The notes under the pieces are model-generated. The model saw only the letters and a list, made by a program, of their open reading frames with translations. It ran no database searches and had not been told where the DNA came from. Made by a program: the position numbers and the translations under genes. DNA of 64,000 nt from Haematobia irritans (Eukaryota > Arthropoda > Insecta > Diptera > Muscidae): positions 99,923,479 through 99,987,478 of the forward strand of contig NC_134398.1 of NCBI RefSeq assembly GCF_050003625.1, in the 5' to 3' direction. This document shows, piece by piece, positions 1 to 10,690 of the stretch (position 1 is its first letter; every line of letters starts with the position of its first letter).

Positions 1-1290
1 TCAATATGTTTTTCTAAATGCGTTAAATGTTTTGCGTGCAGTCCTAGTTCCTCAAATTTGGGGCTTGGCTCTGAACTATTGTAAACAAAAGATAATTGGC
101 CAGAAAGTGTAAGGACGATTTCATGGTTTTTACAAGTATTTTACAATTTGGTAGTGTTTCTTTAGATTGCAGAACATGAGTTTCTTCGTATTTCCTTAAC
201 ATTTTGCCAATCTTAGAAAGAAAAAAGAATTGTGCCACATGTGATTATTGGTTTATATTTTGTAATAGACTTTTCCAATCTTTTATACTACAATTGCCAT
301 ACCTTTAAAAATTTTTACTTACAGGAAATATTTCCAGTTAAAATCATAATTGAGTTTCGAAACAAATTTTCATTGAAATTTGATTTATCCAACAAATTTT
401 TCAATCTAAATGGAGAATCCATTACGACCGAAATTTTGTATTAATCATTTTTTTAATTGACTATCAACGTCATTGATACTGAAATTTCATAATAGAAAAC
501 AAACATTATTTGTAGTTAGTGGTGTAAGAACCATTTTCCGTAAATTGTCGACAATGGTATACACGAAAAATCGGATAGGAGAGCTTCTTTCATTCATTAA
601 CCTGCTTTCTTGCCTGGCAACAACGCTATTAACGTGTACAGTAATCGTTTCATTTCGATATTGACTTGTCAAATAGTTAAAGTTTTCTGAAAAACCAACG
701 TGGACTGGCTCGCTCTATTTGATTCGACTGCCATCCAATACGCATCGACCTTAAGGAATTTTAGAATTATAAAGTGAATTTATTGCCACGTGTACTTTTT
801 CTTGGAAAAAATTCAACAGTGAATTATTTATATAAAAAAATTACCAGTCAAGGGTTGATGATTTTGGTGGAGCCAACCAGTTGATTGAATTTGTCATTTA
901 TTTCAAAACTTTTTCTTTGAAATTGGACCTGATTTTTGGTTAAGTTTGGAAGGTAATTAATTTTTTTTTAAATTTTCTCAAACCCAGTCTAAACCGAGAA
1001 ATCTCCCACACGGAAGTGGATGTTACTTACATCTCGGGCAAATAATATCCACTGTGATAGAATCAAAAGCCACTTGCCCGGAACCAAATTTTGTTATACT
1101 ATTGATGAGCTAATGAACCCATGAGCAGCTCGTACGGCATTGTCCAAATAAATCATTGTAAATCTGCCAAAATTTGATGATCAGCTTTCCCTTAAACAGG
1201 CATTTAACACCGAAGCCAAGCCCTGTTGGCAAAAGAATCTTACTCTCAGACTTATGGTGCTTGGGGGACTGTGATCGTGGTCAACCATGG
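1..1290. other. AT-rich sequence, nothing recognised
   Basis: Only short open frames under about 70 codons occur here, and none resembles a known family. Nothing in the stretch matches the repeats found elsewhere in the window, so it may be single-copy. The part from about 1010 to 1250 is less AT-rich than its surroundings, and the minus strand has some codon-like flow, but stops interrupt it. Confidence 0.4.
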
Positions 1291-1429
1291 TTAGGTTAGG
1301 TTAGGTTAAAGTGGCAGCCCGATTAAGATTCAGGCGCACTTAGACTATTCAGTCCATTGTGATACCACATTAACTAAAAGTACCTATTACATATGGGCTC
1401 TTCTAGTTTTAACCGCTGAACCTTCTTGA

Positions 1430-2404
1430 TTATTTTTCTTTGTTGAACCAACCAGATTGTTCCAAAAACATTAGCAGACTGCTTAAGTTAAAGTTTTCCA
1501 GATCCGCCAGTAATCTGAAGCTATATGCTCCTAAAAGTTGCTTGCGCTTTACGCAAAATGCTGGACACTCACACAAGAGGTGTTTAATTGATTCTTTTTC
1601 CTCCACATCATGACAGCTCATACAATAGTCATTATACTTCGCGCCAATAGTTTTTGCAAAATCGCCTATCAGGCAGCGACCCGTTATAGCAGATATCAGG
1701 AGTGATATCTGACGTCTCGAGAATATTAGCATATCTAGTGTGCGGTTTAAGTTGAAATGGGGCCATATTTGCTTGGTGTCGTTACAACCCTTGCAATTCT
1801 CCCATCGAACATTTGCCATCATAACAGTCTTCTCACGCAGCATGAGCTTGCAGGTAGCTAGGGGCATACCAACAAATTCTAGTTCCCCTGGAATATGTAC
1901 GGTAGTCCCTTGCCTTGCCAACTCATCCGCTTCGCAGTTCCCCGGTATGTTCCTATGACCAGGCACCCATATTAGGTGAATATTGTACTGCTCAGCCATC
2001 TTATTGAGAGATTTGCGGCAGTCGATGGCCGTTTTCGAGTTGAGGAACACAGAGTCCAAGGATTTTATTGCAGGTTGACTGTCTGAGTATATATTAATGT
2101 CCACATTTTTTGGAACACTACTTCTCAGCCAATTCGCCACCTCTCTTATTGCTAATATTTCAGCCTGAAAAACACTACAGTGATTAGGTAATCTTTTCGC
2201 TATTCGAAGTTCCAGATCTTTAGAATATACTCCGAACCCAACTTGTCCATCCAATTTGGAGCCATCAGTGTAGAAATCGATATATTCTTTATTCCCCGGG
2301 GTCTGTGTGCACCACGCCTCACTGTTGGGGATTAGAGTCTCAAACTTTTTGTCGAAAAGTGGACTCGCCAAAGTGTAATCCACTACGTTAGGCACATCTG
2401 ACAT
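1430..2404 (-). pseudogene. LINE ORF2 C-terminal part: RNase H plus CCHC motif
   Basis: A 324-residue open frame. The RNase H core is complete: YTDGSK with Asp47, AEILAI with Glu82, YSDSQ with Asp108, and the GHRNIPGNCEADELA block with Asp160. In this family the domain removes genomic RNA from the RNA:DNA hybrid during insertion. A C-terminal CxxC-x10-H-x4-C motif follows (Cys261, Cys264, His275, Cys280). The frame is open to a stop near the 3' UTR but is cut off from the RT frame at 2388-2762 by a frameshift, and the element lacks its 5' half. The Met at 2404 is therefore an artefact, not a natural start. Confidence 0.85.
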
Positions 2405-2792
2405 TATTTTGAGGACAGAACTGTGACCGTAACCTTTTTCCGACCACAGCCAAAATGTCTAAAGGCAATAGATGCAGCATGGCATTAAGGGAATTTGTTC
2501 CTGTCTTGCTGAATGCGCCTGAAATACACAAACACGCCATACGCTGAACTTTATCTAAACAAGTTGGTTTCTGAAGTGCCGGCCACCAGACTACAACACC
2601 ATATAGCATTATAGGTCTAACCACTGCCGTGTATAGCCAATGCACAATTTTGGGTTTTAGTCCCCACTTTTTTCCTATTGCCTTTTTGCACGAGTACAAA
2701 GCTACAGTTGCCTTTCTCGCCCTTTCTTCAATATTAAGCTTAAAGTTCAGCTTCCTGTCCAAAATAACGCCAAGGTATTTTGCACAATCACC
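2388..2792 (-). pseudogene. LINE ORF2 fragment: end of reverse transcriptase (thumb)
   Basis: This encodes the post-catalytic RT segment LDRKLNFKLNIEERARKATV, followed by the conserved HWLYTAVVRPIMLYG stretch of I/LOA-like elements. The catalytic palm with its YADD box is absent because the copy is 5'-truncated near 2792. A frameshift near 2395-2400 separates it from the RNase H frame downstream. The same protein stretch is found on the plus strand at 8940-9200. Confidence 0.8.
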
Positions 2793-2817
2793 ATTGGAGG
2801 AGCTAGAAATTTTCTCT

Positions 2818-2842
2818 GGGGGGGGCTATGCCCCCCCCCCCC
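2818..2842. repeat. G8-CTATG-C12 homopolymer palindrome
   Basis: Eight G, the five bases CTATG, then twelve C form a near-perfect hairpin just outside the truncated 5' end of the LINE. Shorter G or C runs of the same flavour occur at 5476-5483, 29950-29965 and 32310-32342. The last two lie inside hAT terminal regions. Its origin is not clear. Confidence 0.6.
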
Positions 2843-2929
2843 AGACATCCTTCAAAATTTTGTCGAAATTTCCGAAGCGATAAATTACCCCTATTGATAA
2901 AACTATACATCCTCAATTTTATTGCGGTG

Positions 2930-3068
2930 TTAAAGGCAATATGCAGCAAAATCAATCAAAAACAAAAAAAAACTCAATCACAAAAATTAGTTGTATCAAT
3001 TAATTTTTTAATTGGCTTTGATGATTGATACTATCATTTTTTTTGATTGAATACATTTCAATTAAAAA
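2930..3068. repeat. Fragment of an AATTGATT-rich repeat, host of the A-rep
   Basis: It is rich in CAATCAAA and TTAATTTTTTAATTG words like those filling the TIR element at 45709-46523. Similar words resume after the A-rep at 4774-4805 (TTAATTAG, CAATTAATTTC). The A-rep at 3069-4773 therefore appears to have inserted into a copy of this AT-rich family. The outer borders are not resolved. Confidence 0.4.
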
Positions 3069-4773
3069 CAAGTAAGAAAAATCTAAAGTCGGGCGGAGCC
3101 GACTATATTATACCCTTCACCACTATGTAGACAAACATTTGTGTTACCATCTCAACTACTTAAAATTTGCTGGGAGCTATATAAAGGTTTGCATTTCCAG
3201 ATACAAATACTTTTAATGGAAACAATTTTTTGTACTTCTACAAAAACTCTAGAATTAAAATTTAAATCGGCTAACGCCCTGGGATGATACACAATGTTAG
3301 TAAAAAATATGGGAAATATGAAGCGAGAGAAATTTTAATGCAATTGTACAAAAGAGATTTTTAATTTTTCAGGCGATACATATGTATTCGAGATATAGGA
3401 CAATTAGAGTAATATTTACAATTTTTGCTACTCAGCAGTGGCGATTTTACAAGGATATTGGTTAGATCTCGCCAAGATATGTGTAGGGCGACTTGGAGCC
3501 TTATTTAAAACTCATCCGTTCTGTGGAAATTTTGGCATTGCAGTGTGTAGGATATGGGGAAATCATCACAGAATTTTGTGTAAACTGTGAGAAATTTGGC
3601 CATATTTGTATTCTCTGTGGAAACTATCCAGTCAATTGGAGGAAAATCCCATTGAAAATGGGTCTAAAATATGAAACAGTCGACCCTATTTCCCCAACTC
3701 TGGTGTACGTATATATGGGAGCTATATACAATCTGAACCCATTTTGAATAAATTTGACATGTATAGTTAGAATAATAATTCTGCTATCTATGCGAAATTT
3801 CACGTAAATGGGAGTATAACTTTGGCCCCCCTGGTCATATGAGTGCAAATCGGACGGGAGATATATATGGGAGCCATATCTAAATCTGAATCGATTTCAA
3901 CCAAATTTGGCACAATTACCTATACTACTAAACGTACTCCTTGTGCGAAATTTGAAGCAAATCACGGCAAAACCCTGGATTTTGAGGCCATATAAGTTCA
4001 ATCGGACGAAAGATATATATGGGAGCTATATCTAAATCTGAACCGATTTTAACAAAATTTGACACACTTAACGATACTATTAAACGTACCCCTTGTGCAA
4101 AATTTGAAGCAAATCACGGCAAATCTCTGGCTTTTGTGACCATATAAGTTCAAATCGGACGAAAGATATATATGGGAGCTATATCTAAATTTGAACCGAT
4201 TTCAATCAAGTGTACCAAGCATTGGTAGAATGCCAATTCTACCCTCTGTGCAAAATTTCATGAAGATCGGTAGTAAATTTTGGGCTCTGGTCATATGAGT
4301 CTAAATCGGACGAAAGATATATATGGGAGCTATATCTAAATCTGAACCGATTTGGCTGATATTTTGCAAGATTTGCGAGATTCATTAAATATTTGGATGT
4401 ACGGTATTTCAAGAAAATTGGTTGATAAACACGCTAACTATGACCACATCGTAGATAATTATATATGGCAGCTATATCTAAATCTGAACCGATTTTTTCC
4501 AAAACCAATAGCAATTGTCTCTGTCTCAAGAAACGGCCCTATGCCAAATTTGAGGACGATCGGACTTAAATTGCGAGCTGTACTTTGTGCACAAAATTAC
4601 ATATACAGACAGACGGACGGACAGACAGACAGACGGACATCGCTAAATCGACTCAGATTTTAATTCTTACCCGATCGGTATACTAAAAGATGGGTCTATG
4701 ACCACTATTTCTTGGCGTTATATACAAATGCACAAACTTATTATACCCTGTACCACAGTAGTGGTGAAGGGTA
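3069..4773 (+). repeat. A-rep copy 1 (CAAGTAAG...AGGGTA)
   Basis: It starts CAAGTAAGAAAA and is followed by the hairpin-forming AGTCGGGCGGAGCCGACT, then TATACCCTTCACCAC. It ends GTGGTGAAGGGTA. The core is built of diverged ~160-bp modules, each with GGACGAAAGATATATATGGG and AAATCTGAACCGATTT. It is flanked by AAA on the left and TAA on the right, consistent with the 3-bp TAA duplication seen at copy 3. No coding capacity is visible; the ORFs across it are repeat artefacts. A short GACA/GACG run lies at 4605-4638. Confidence 0.75.
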
Positions 4774-5475
4774 TAATTAATTAGATCAATTAATTTCATG
4801 GTTGAAGACAAAATATATTTTATTGTGTGTGGGAGCCGGTTCCACGACACCGCTATAAATAATCAAATAGCAACTTACCATTATTTAATATAACAAAAAA
4901 TAAAAGCATTGCTTTAAGTATGTGTTTGAAAAATATTGTTTGTAATTTATTTTTAATTCAAGACAACAAACATATGATTTTTAAATTTTATTTAAAATGT
5001 GTGTTTTAAAACAGGACTAGAAATCATAAAGCAAAACATAAACTTAATATATTCATCGTGTATAAAAAATACTAAGAATAAAAAATTAAATAAAAGGCAA
5101 AAAATAAATTGAATATTATAAGACGTCTATCTTCGATTAGTTTTTAAAAATTCTCTGAGAACAGAATACAACGAAGCAACTGTCGAGAGCAGCGGTGCCA
5201 ACTCTGTGGATTTTTCGTGATTTTGACGATTTTAGATGGTAAATTGGGCATGTGACGATTTATGATTTTAATCAACGTAGTTATAAATTGACTATTTTTG
5301 AAAATGTGCGTCTCAAGTTTCCTTTTAGTGTTTTTATTACGTGTTTTTAGTTGTAATGTAAATATCAATACTAAAAAATATGCTTAACATACTCTCTCTG
5401 CCACAATCTTAATTGGATTAAACACATCGCAAAGCTTGAATTAAAATATAAATCAACTGTAGCTTTGATTATTCT
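4774..5475. other. AT-rich spacer, nothing recognised
   Basis: No coding potential is visible here. The first ~30 bp continue the AATTGATT-rich host of the A-rep. The rest shows no similarity to other repeats in the window that I can see. Confidence 0.4.
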
Positions 5476-5489
5476 GGGGGGGGCAAGAA

Positions 5490-7743
5490 CTATTTTTTTC
5501 TCCTGGAATTTTCCCCTGACTGCCAGAGCAACATCATCTGCGTATGCCACCACTTTTATCCTTTCTTTTTCTAGAGTAACCAGAAGTCTATTTATAGCAA
5601 CATTCCAAAGAAGAGGTGATAGAACTCCTCCTTGGGGAGTGCCTCTGTTCACATACCTTTGTATGTTTGCTTGTCCTAGTGTGGCTGAAATACGTCTCTT
5701 CATTAGCAGTTCGTCTAACAGCCTGAGTATACATGGATCAACATTCAGAGTTGTCAGTCCATTTAATATCGAGCTCGGATGGACATTATTGAACGTCCCT
5801 TCGATGTCTAGAAACGCCACGATTGTGTATTCTTTGACAGATAGTGAGCTTTCAATAAAGCTGACTAGTTCATGTAGTGCGGTCTCAGAAGACCTGCCCT
5901 TCGAGTATGCATGCTGTCGTTTCGAGAACAAACTTGAATCGATGCTAGTCCAAAGATAAATATCTATCATCCTCTCCAGAGTCTTAAGTAGGAATGAGGA
6001 TAAGCTGATTGGTCGGAAATCCTTCGCCCTCGAGTGAGAGGCCTTTCCCGCTTTAGGTATGAAAACGACTTTTGTTTCCCACCACTTTCCTGGGATATAT
6101 GATAAGTTGATACATCCTTTATATATCACCGACAACCAGGGGATAATTTTGTCATTTACAGCTTGTAACTCCGCCGGAGTAATTCCATCAGGTCCGGGGG
6201 ATTTGAATGGTTCAAAGCTATTTAGCGCCCATCTTATTCTAGTTTCCGATACAATTTCCTCGACAGGAAACGACCGCTGAGCAACTGTGGCACCGCCAGT
6301 ACATGGTTCAACCGTCTGATTTCCAGGAAAATGTGTGTCCAATAGTACCTCCAGCGTCTCCTCACTGGACGTTGTCCAATTGCCCTCCGATGTTTTAATG
6401 AAACCTGGAGCGGAGTTGGTGGATGTTAGAACCTTCCGTAGTCTGGAAGCCTCGGACGTATTCTCAATACTGCTGCAGTAATCATTCCAAGAGTTATGCT
6501 GAGCATTTCTCAGCTCTCGCTTGTAACCTCTCAGTTTCTTGTTGTAAGCGTCCCAATCCTCAGGGGCTCTAGGGGACTTTACCTTGTTAAAGAGCTTCCT
6601 GCACGATTTCCTCATATTACTTAATTCCGTAGACCACCATGGTGGTCGATGTTTCCCCCTTGGGTTTCCTCTAGGGCATGCAGCTTTCAGTGAGATATTG
6701 AAGGCCTTAGTAATCCGCTCCACTGCGTGTTCGATATCTTGCACATTTCTCATATTTGTCTCTGTTATTTCCGGTATCATCATATTGAACGATTCTCTAT
6801 ACCTATTCCAGTCAACTTTCCTAACATTTGGCGGAAATATGGTCTTGGTAATATGAACATCAAATTTGAAACTGATGTAGCGATGTTCACTTAAAACCTG
6901 CCACTCAGATATCATTTCATTCAGTTCTTGCGAGGCCAAGGTGATGTCCAAAACTTCTTGCCTGTTTTTAGTGACAAAGGTTGGGGCATCTCCCTTGTTG
7001 CAAACTACCAGATTAGTACGCAAAATAAACTCTATTAGCGACTCTCCCCTTGCATTAGTATCACTACTTCCCCATATACTATGATGTGCATTCGCATCGC
7101 ATCCCATAATGAGTTTCGTCTTTGTTTTCAGTGACTCCTCCACTAAGGTCTTAACGGCATATGGAGGCATCTCCCTGTCATGTCCCATGTAGACCGAAGA
7201 TACCCAATATTTGCATTTGGCCTTGTTGCAAACTACCAGATTAGTACGCAAAATAAACACTATTAGCGACTCTCCCCTTGCATTAGTATCACTACTTCCC
7301 CATATACTATGATGTGCATTCGCATCGCATCCTATAATGAGTTTCGTCTTTGTTTTCAGTGACTCCTCCACTATGGTCTTAACGGCATATGGAGGCATCT
7401 CCCTGTCATGTCCCATGTAGACCGAAGATACCCAATATTTGCATTTGGCTATTTCTAAACTGGCAACGACAGTGTCTGTATTGCACATTGAAGGAAGCAG
7501 AAACAAGTTGAGCTCGTTTTTAGCAATTATACATGCCCGATTTACATCATTACCAGTATGCTGCAATAGTTTGAACCCCGGAGTACTTAATTCACATATT
7601 TTGTTTCTATAAACATATGGTTCTTGAATAAGAACTATATCTATGTCCCCTTTCATCAGGAGAACTTTTAAGGCAGCACATGCAGCCTTACAATGATGAA
7701 GATTTATCTGGAGGATCCGTAGGACCATCAAGATTTTCAACAA
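5490..7743 (-). pseudogene. LINE ORF2: endonuclease and reverse transcriptase, 3'-truncated
   Basis: The frame of about 750 informative residues begins MLKILMVLRILQINLHHC; the second Met may be the true start. The N-terminal AP-type endonuclease shows Asn14, Glu41 in IQEP, GCDANAHHSIWGS and SEHRYISF. The RT follows with VVFIPKAG, FRPISLSSF, FLDIEGTFNNV (motif A), GTPQGGVLSPLLWN and AYADDVALA (YADD at residues 734-737, nt 5533-5544). After RGKF the similarity ends, and the last ~40 residues of the open frame are not RT. Residues 100-175 are duplicated as 176-251, inside the nuclease. The first base of ORF2 lies 56 bp inside ORF1 in another frame, a normal LINE arrangement. Confidence 0.9.
6993..7448 (-). 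repeat. 228-bp in-frame tandem duplication inside the endonuclease
   Basis: Units 6993-7220 and 7221-7448 differ at only three bases, giving Ile/Leu, Ile/Met and Val/Glu changes in the 76-residue repeat. The duplicated piece runs from CKYWVSSVYMGHDRE to LRTNLVVCNK and contains the GCDANAHH active-site loop. The reading frame is preserved, which explains why the ORF stays open. The nuclease fold would carry an extra set of strands and is unlikely to be active. Confidence 0.95.
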
Positions 7744-8860
7744 CCGTCACATCAGCCGCTTCAATCGAGTCATCAAGAATGTTCTCTTCAGAGATCTCGG
7801 TGACTCTCGCAATAACCATAGGTTCAACTTTGGTGAGTTCTGAGGCAATAGAAACCTCCTCTCGCATACGGTGTCTATCCATGTCTTCAACTTTGGTATC
7901 TCCCTCGACTTCGCAAGAGGATCCGCTTACTTCTGATTCAGACAGAGGCTTGTCCATTTCTGAATCCTTTAGCTGATCGTTTTTATATACTTTCATTTGG
8001 ATATAATGAAAGCCATAACATACACGGCCCTGGGACTTTGCTAGATGTGGCAAAGACTGAGTGTTCAATATAAACACTGCATGCCGTCTTGGTCCATCCA
8101 CTTCATCCAAACGGCCAACCTTCCAATCAGCTGTTGGAAGATCTGGATTGCATCGTTGCAGTCTATTTAAAATAGATTCAAGGTCAGAAGGGTTTGCAGG
8201 TATCCACGCATGTGCTCTAGGTCTAGCCGGTATGTCTTTCTTCTCGACTAACTCTAGAGCAGCTCCTTCCCAAACTTCACCAATTAGTATCAGAGCAGCT
8301 TTAAAACATTCTATAGACCTCTGGTCCTCAAATGCGACTAGCTTAAATCGTCCTTGATACCAACCAGCCTCTTGGTGTCGAGGATCTGGGCCGGGAAACT
8401 TTTCCAGCACCTGTGAGTAGACGACAGACAGAGCATTCTCAATTTCCCCCCATTTTTGCTTTGGAACCATACCGTCCAATGCTCCTTTATTAATGATAGC
8501 CATCACAAGGCTGTCTTTAGCAACTGAGGCAAACGATCGTTGATCCCTTTTGGAGGATGGCAGCTCATCTGGTGATCGTTCCCTTTTTCCAGCCTCAAGA
8601 ATTCCTTGAGCCCATTTTAAGGAATCGCTTTGTTTAGCCGACAACGTGCTTGGGTCGACTGATCCTAATTTCTTTAGGATAAACAAAGCATTTCTGCGTT
8701 CTTTGAATCTCTTTCGTGAGGGATTACCTCCTTTTGCTGCCGTTACCTTGGAAAAGGTCCGCCTTGTCAAATTGTCGCCACCTCTCGACCCGTCTACAGG
8801 TCGACTAATTGGGCCTAACTCTTGGTCATTGCCCAAATTTATAACTCCAGAACTAGTCAT
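7688..8860 (-). pseudogene. LINE ORF1 protein (DUF4780-like RNA-binding region)
   Basis: About 390 residues from the Met at 8858-8860 (MTSSGVINLGND). The open frame extends further upstream to 9085, but those ~75 residues are the antisense of the RT thumb and are not native. The N-terminal third is basic and low-complexity (FSKVTAAKGGNPSRKRFKER). The middle has the HAWIPA, LNRLQRCNPDLPTADWKVG and RRHAVFILN stretches that I associate with the DUF4780 region of insect LINE ORF1 proteins. The C-terminus is acidic. ORF1 products coat element RNA in the transposition particle. It overlaps ORF2 by 56 bp. No stop interrupts it, so only its 5' UTR and promoter are missing. Confidence 0.75.
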
Positions 8861-9341
8861 GTACTGCAAGGATCGCAAAACGGTTAGGCCCATTTCCTTA
8901 GGGGGTATAGAAATTCCCTTTAGTGAGTGTGCAGAATACCTTGGCGGTATTTTGGATAGGAAGCTGAACTTTAAGCTTATTATTGAAGAAAGGGCGAGGA
9001 AAGCAACGGTAGCTTTGTACTCGTGCAAAAAGGCAATAGGAGTAAAGTGGAGCCTAAAACCAAAAATTGTGCATTGGCTATACACGGCAGTGGTTAGACT
9101 TATAATGCTATATGATGTTGTAGTCTGGTGGCCGGCACTTCACCAGCCGACAAATTTAGACAAAGTTCAGCGTATGGCTTGCTTGTGTATCTCAGGCGCA
9201 TTCAGCAAGAACAAATTTCCTCAATGTCATGCTGCAACTATTGCCTTTAGACATTTTGGCCAAACAGTCAGCTGCAACAACGGCTGTGCGGTTGCGCGAG
9301 CTATCGCTGTGGTCGGAAAAAAGTTACGGTCTTCGAAATAA
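8850..9341 (+). pseudogene. LINE RT thumb fragment
   Basis: It reads KTVRPISLGGIEIPFSECAE, then LDRKLNFKLIIEERARK and HWLYTAVVRLIMLYDVVVWW, matching the copy at 2388-2762 residue for residue over long stretches. Towards 9230-9340 the frame slips (CHAATIAFRHF... is out of frame). The upstream part of the open frame (8646-8849) is antisense of ORF1 and not part of this product. Confidence 0.8.
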
Positions 9342-10260
9342 TACCAGATGTGCCTAACGTAGTGGATTATACTTTGGCGACACCATTTTTCGATAAAAAG
9401 TTTTAAACTCTAATTAACAACAGGGAGGCGTGGTGCATACAGGCCCCGGGGAATAAACGATATATAGATTTCTATACTGACGGCTCCAAATTGGATGGAC
9501 AAGTGGGTTTCGGAGTATATTCTAAAGTCTGGAACTTCGAATAGCGTAAAGATTACATAATCACTATAGTGTTTTTCAGGCTGAAATATTAGCAATAAGA
9601 GAGGTGGCCAATTGGCTGAGAAGTAATGTTCCAAAAAATGTTGGCATTATATATTAATGCCAACATTTTTTGGCTATTCGAAGTTCCAGATCTTTAGAAT
9701 ATACTCCGAAACCCACTAAGACAGTCAACCTGCAATAAAATCCTTGGACTCTGTGTTCCTTAACTCGAAACGGCCATCGACTGCCGCAAATCTCTCAATG
9801 AGATGGCTGAGCAGCACAATATTTACCTAATATGGTTGCCTGACCATAGGAACATACCGGAGAACTGCGAAGCGGATGAGTTGGCGAGGCTAGAGACTAT
9901 CTTACATATTCCAGAGGAACTAGAATCTGTTGGTATGCCTCTGGCTACCTACAAGCTCTTACTGCGTGAGAAGGCTGTTATGATGGCAAATGTTCGATGG
10001 GAGAATTGCAACGGTTGTAACGACACCAAGCAAATATGGCCCCATTTAAACTTAACCGCACACTAGATATGCTAGAGTTCTCGAGACGTCAGATATCACT
10101 CCTGATATCTACTATAACGGGTTGCTGCCTGATAGGCGATTTTGCAAAAACTATTGGCGCGAAGTATAATGACTATTGTATGTATATTGTAGCTGTCATG
10201 ATGCGGAGGAAAAGAAATCAATTAAACACCTCTTGTGCGAGTGTCCTACATTTTGTGTAA
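9330..10260 (+). pseudogene. Decayed LINE RNase H and C-terminal region
   Basis: Pieces in different frames correspond to the minus-strand RNase H at 1430-2404. The DFYTDGSKLDG block lies near 9470-9495. MAEQHNIYLIWLPDHRNIPE begins at 9803 and continues with the final Asp block CEADELARLET. FSRRQISLLISTITGCCLI lies near 10080-10130. The GHRN glycine is now Asp (LPDHRN), frameshifts occur near 10040 and 10190, and the region between 9550 and 9780 is rearranged. It is not functional. Confidence 0.75.
9500..9720. repeat. Fold-back: inverted duplication with a 43-bp palindrome
   Basis: Bases 9631-9673 form a palindrome with 19-bp perfect arms (CCAAAAAATGTTGGCATTA and its complement) around TATAT. 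Immediately after it, 9674-9719 is the inverted copy of the LINE text at about 9500-9547 (GTGGGTTTCGGAGTATATTC and neighbours). The native LINE order resumes at ACAGTCAACC. This looks like a template switch during DNA synthesis. Confidence 0.8.
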
Positions 10261-10263
10261 AGC

Positions 10264-10479
10264 TGAGTACTATGTTCAGTTTTCAAGCTGAAAACCAGCT
10301 TGTTTTCACGGTTACTTTTTTTAATTAACTAATTTAGAAATATAAAATTATTTGCAATCAATTCCTTGGATCTTTTCCATCCATTATTTGGCAAGACTCG
10401 ATCAAAATATAATCGTCTTCATAAATATATTTGTAGTTTTAACTTAATGTTTTGGTGAAAAAACCGAACATAGTACTCA
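10264..10479. mobile_element. 216-bp MITE inside the LINE
   Basis: Terminal inverted repeats are TGAGTACTATGTTC and GAACATAGTACTCA. Comparison with the minus-strand LINE copy shows that this block is extra sequence between GTAAAGC and the continuation of the LINE 3' coding region. A target duplication is not clear; the candidates TGTAAAGC and CTTAAGGC match at only 5 of 8 positions. It carries no coding sequence. Confidence 0.75.
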
Positions 10480-10690
10480 CCTTAAGGCGTAAGGAAATTT
10501 TAGGGGCATATAGGTTTAGATTACTGGCAGGAAAACGTTAACTTAAGCAGTCTGCTAATGTTTTTGGAACAATCTGGTTGGTTCAACAAAGACATATGTA
10601 ATAGGTACTTTTAGTTAATGTGGTATCACAATGGACTGAATAGTCTAAGTGAGCCTGAATCTTAATCGGGCCGCCACTCTAACCTAACGA

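Larger units (their letters stand above)
1291..2792 (-). mobile_element. I/LOA-like non-LTR retrotransposon, 5'-truncated copy
   Basis: Read on the minus strand, this holds the end of the RT thumb, an RNase H domain, a C-terminal zinc-knuckle region, a short 3' UTR and a tail of three CCTAA units (TTAGG on the plus strand at 1291-1305). Homology to the second copy at 8850-10690 stops near 2792, so the element is cut inside the RT, as expected for 5' truncation during target-primed reverse transcription. An RNase H downstream of the RT is typical of the I, LOA and Outcast type clades. The exact clade is not certain. Confidence 0.85.
5480..10690 (+). mobile_element. I/LOA-like LINE with inverted 5' part (twin-priming structure)
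   Basis: From left to right on the plus strand: RT, endonuclease and ORF1 on the minus strand (5480-8860), then RT thumb, RNase H remnants, 3' UTR and CCTAA tail on the plus strand (8850-10690). In element order this is 5' part inverted, 3' part in sense, with the 5' end of ORF1 abutting the middle of the RT. The two parts are complementary: the inverted one stops just after the YADD box and the sense one resumes about 35 codons later. That is the known outcome of twin priming in L1-type insertion, with a small deletion at the switch point. Two separate insertions could mimic it but would need coincidental breakpoints. Confidence 0.75.
8850..10690 (+). mobile_element. Sense 3' part of the twin-primed LINE
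   Basis: It begins at ELVMYCKDRKTVRP in the RT and runs through thumb, RNase H and 3' UTR to GCCACTCTAACCTAACG. It is homologous to the copy at 1291-2792 but more decayed. Frameshifts, a fold-back at 9500-9720 and a 216-bp MITE at 10264-10479 interrupt it. The 3' UTR text TGTGGTATCACAATGGACTG at 10619-10638 is shared with the SINEs. Confidence 0.85.

Noticed and set aside
5465..5959. Plus-strand ORF of 164 codons
   Set aside because: Antisense shadow of the LINE RT, which has all the motifs on the minus strand.
8860..9085. N-terminal 75 residues of the open frame leading into LINE ORF1
   Set aside because: They are the antisense of the RT thumb on the other strand; the native product begins near the Met at 8858-8860.
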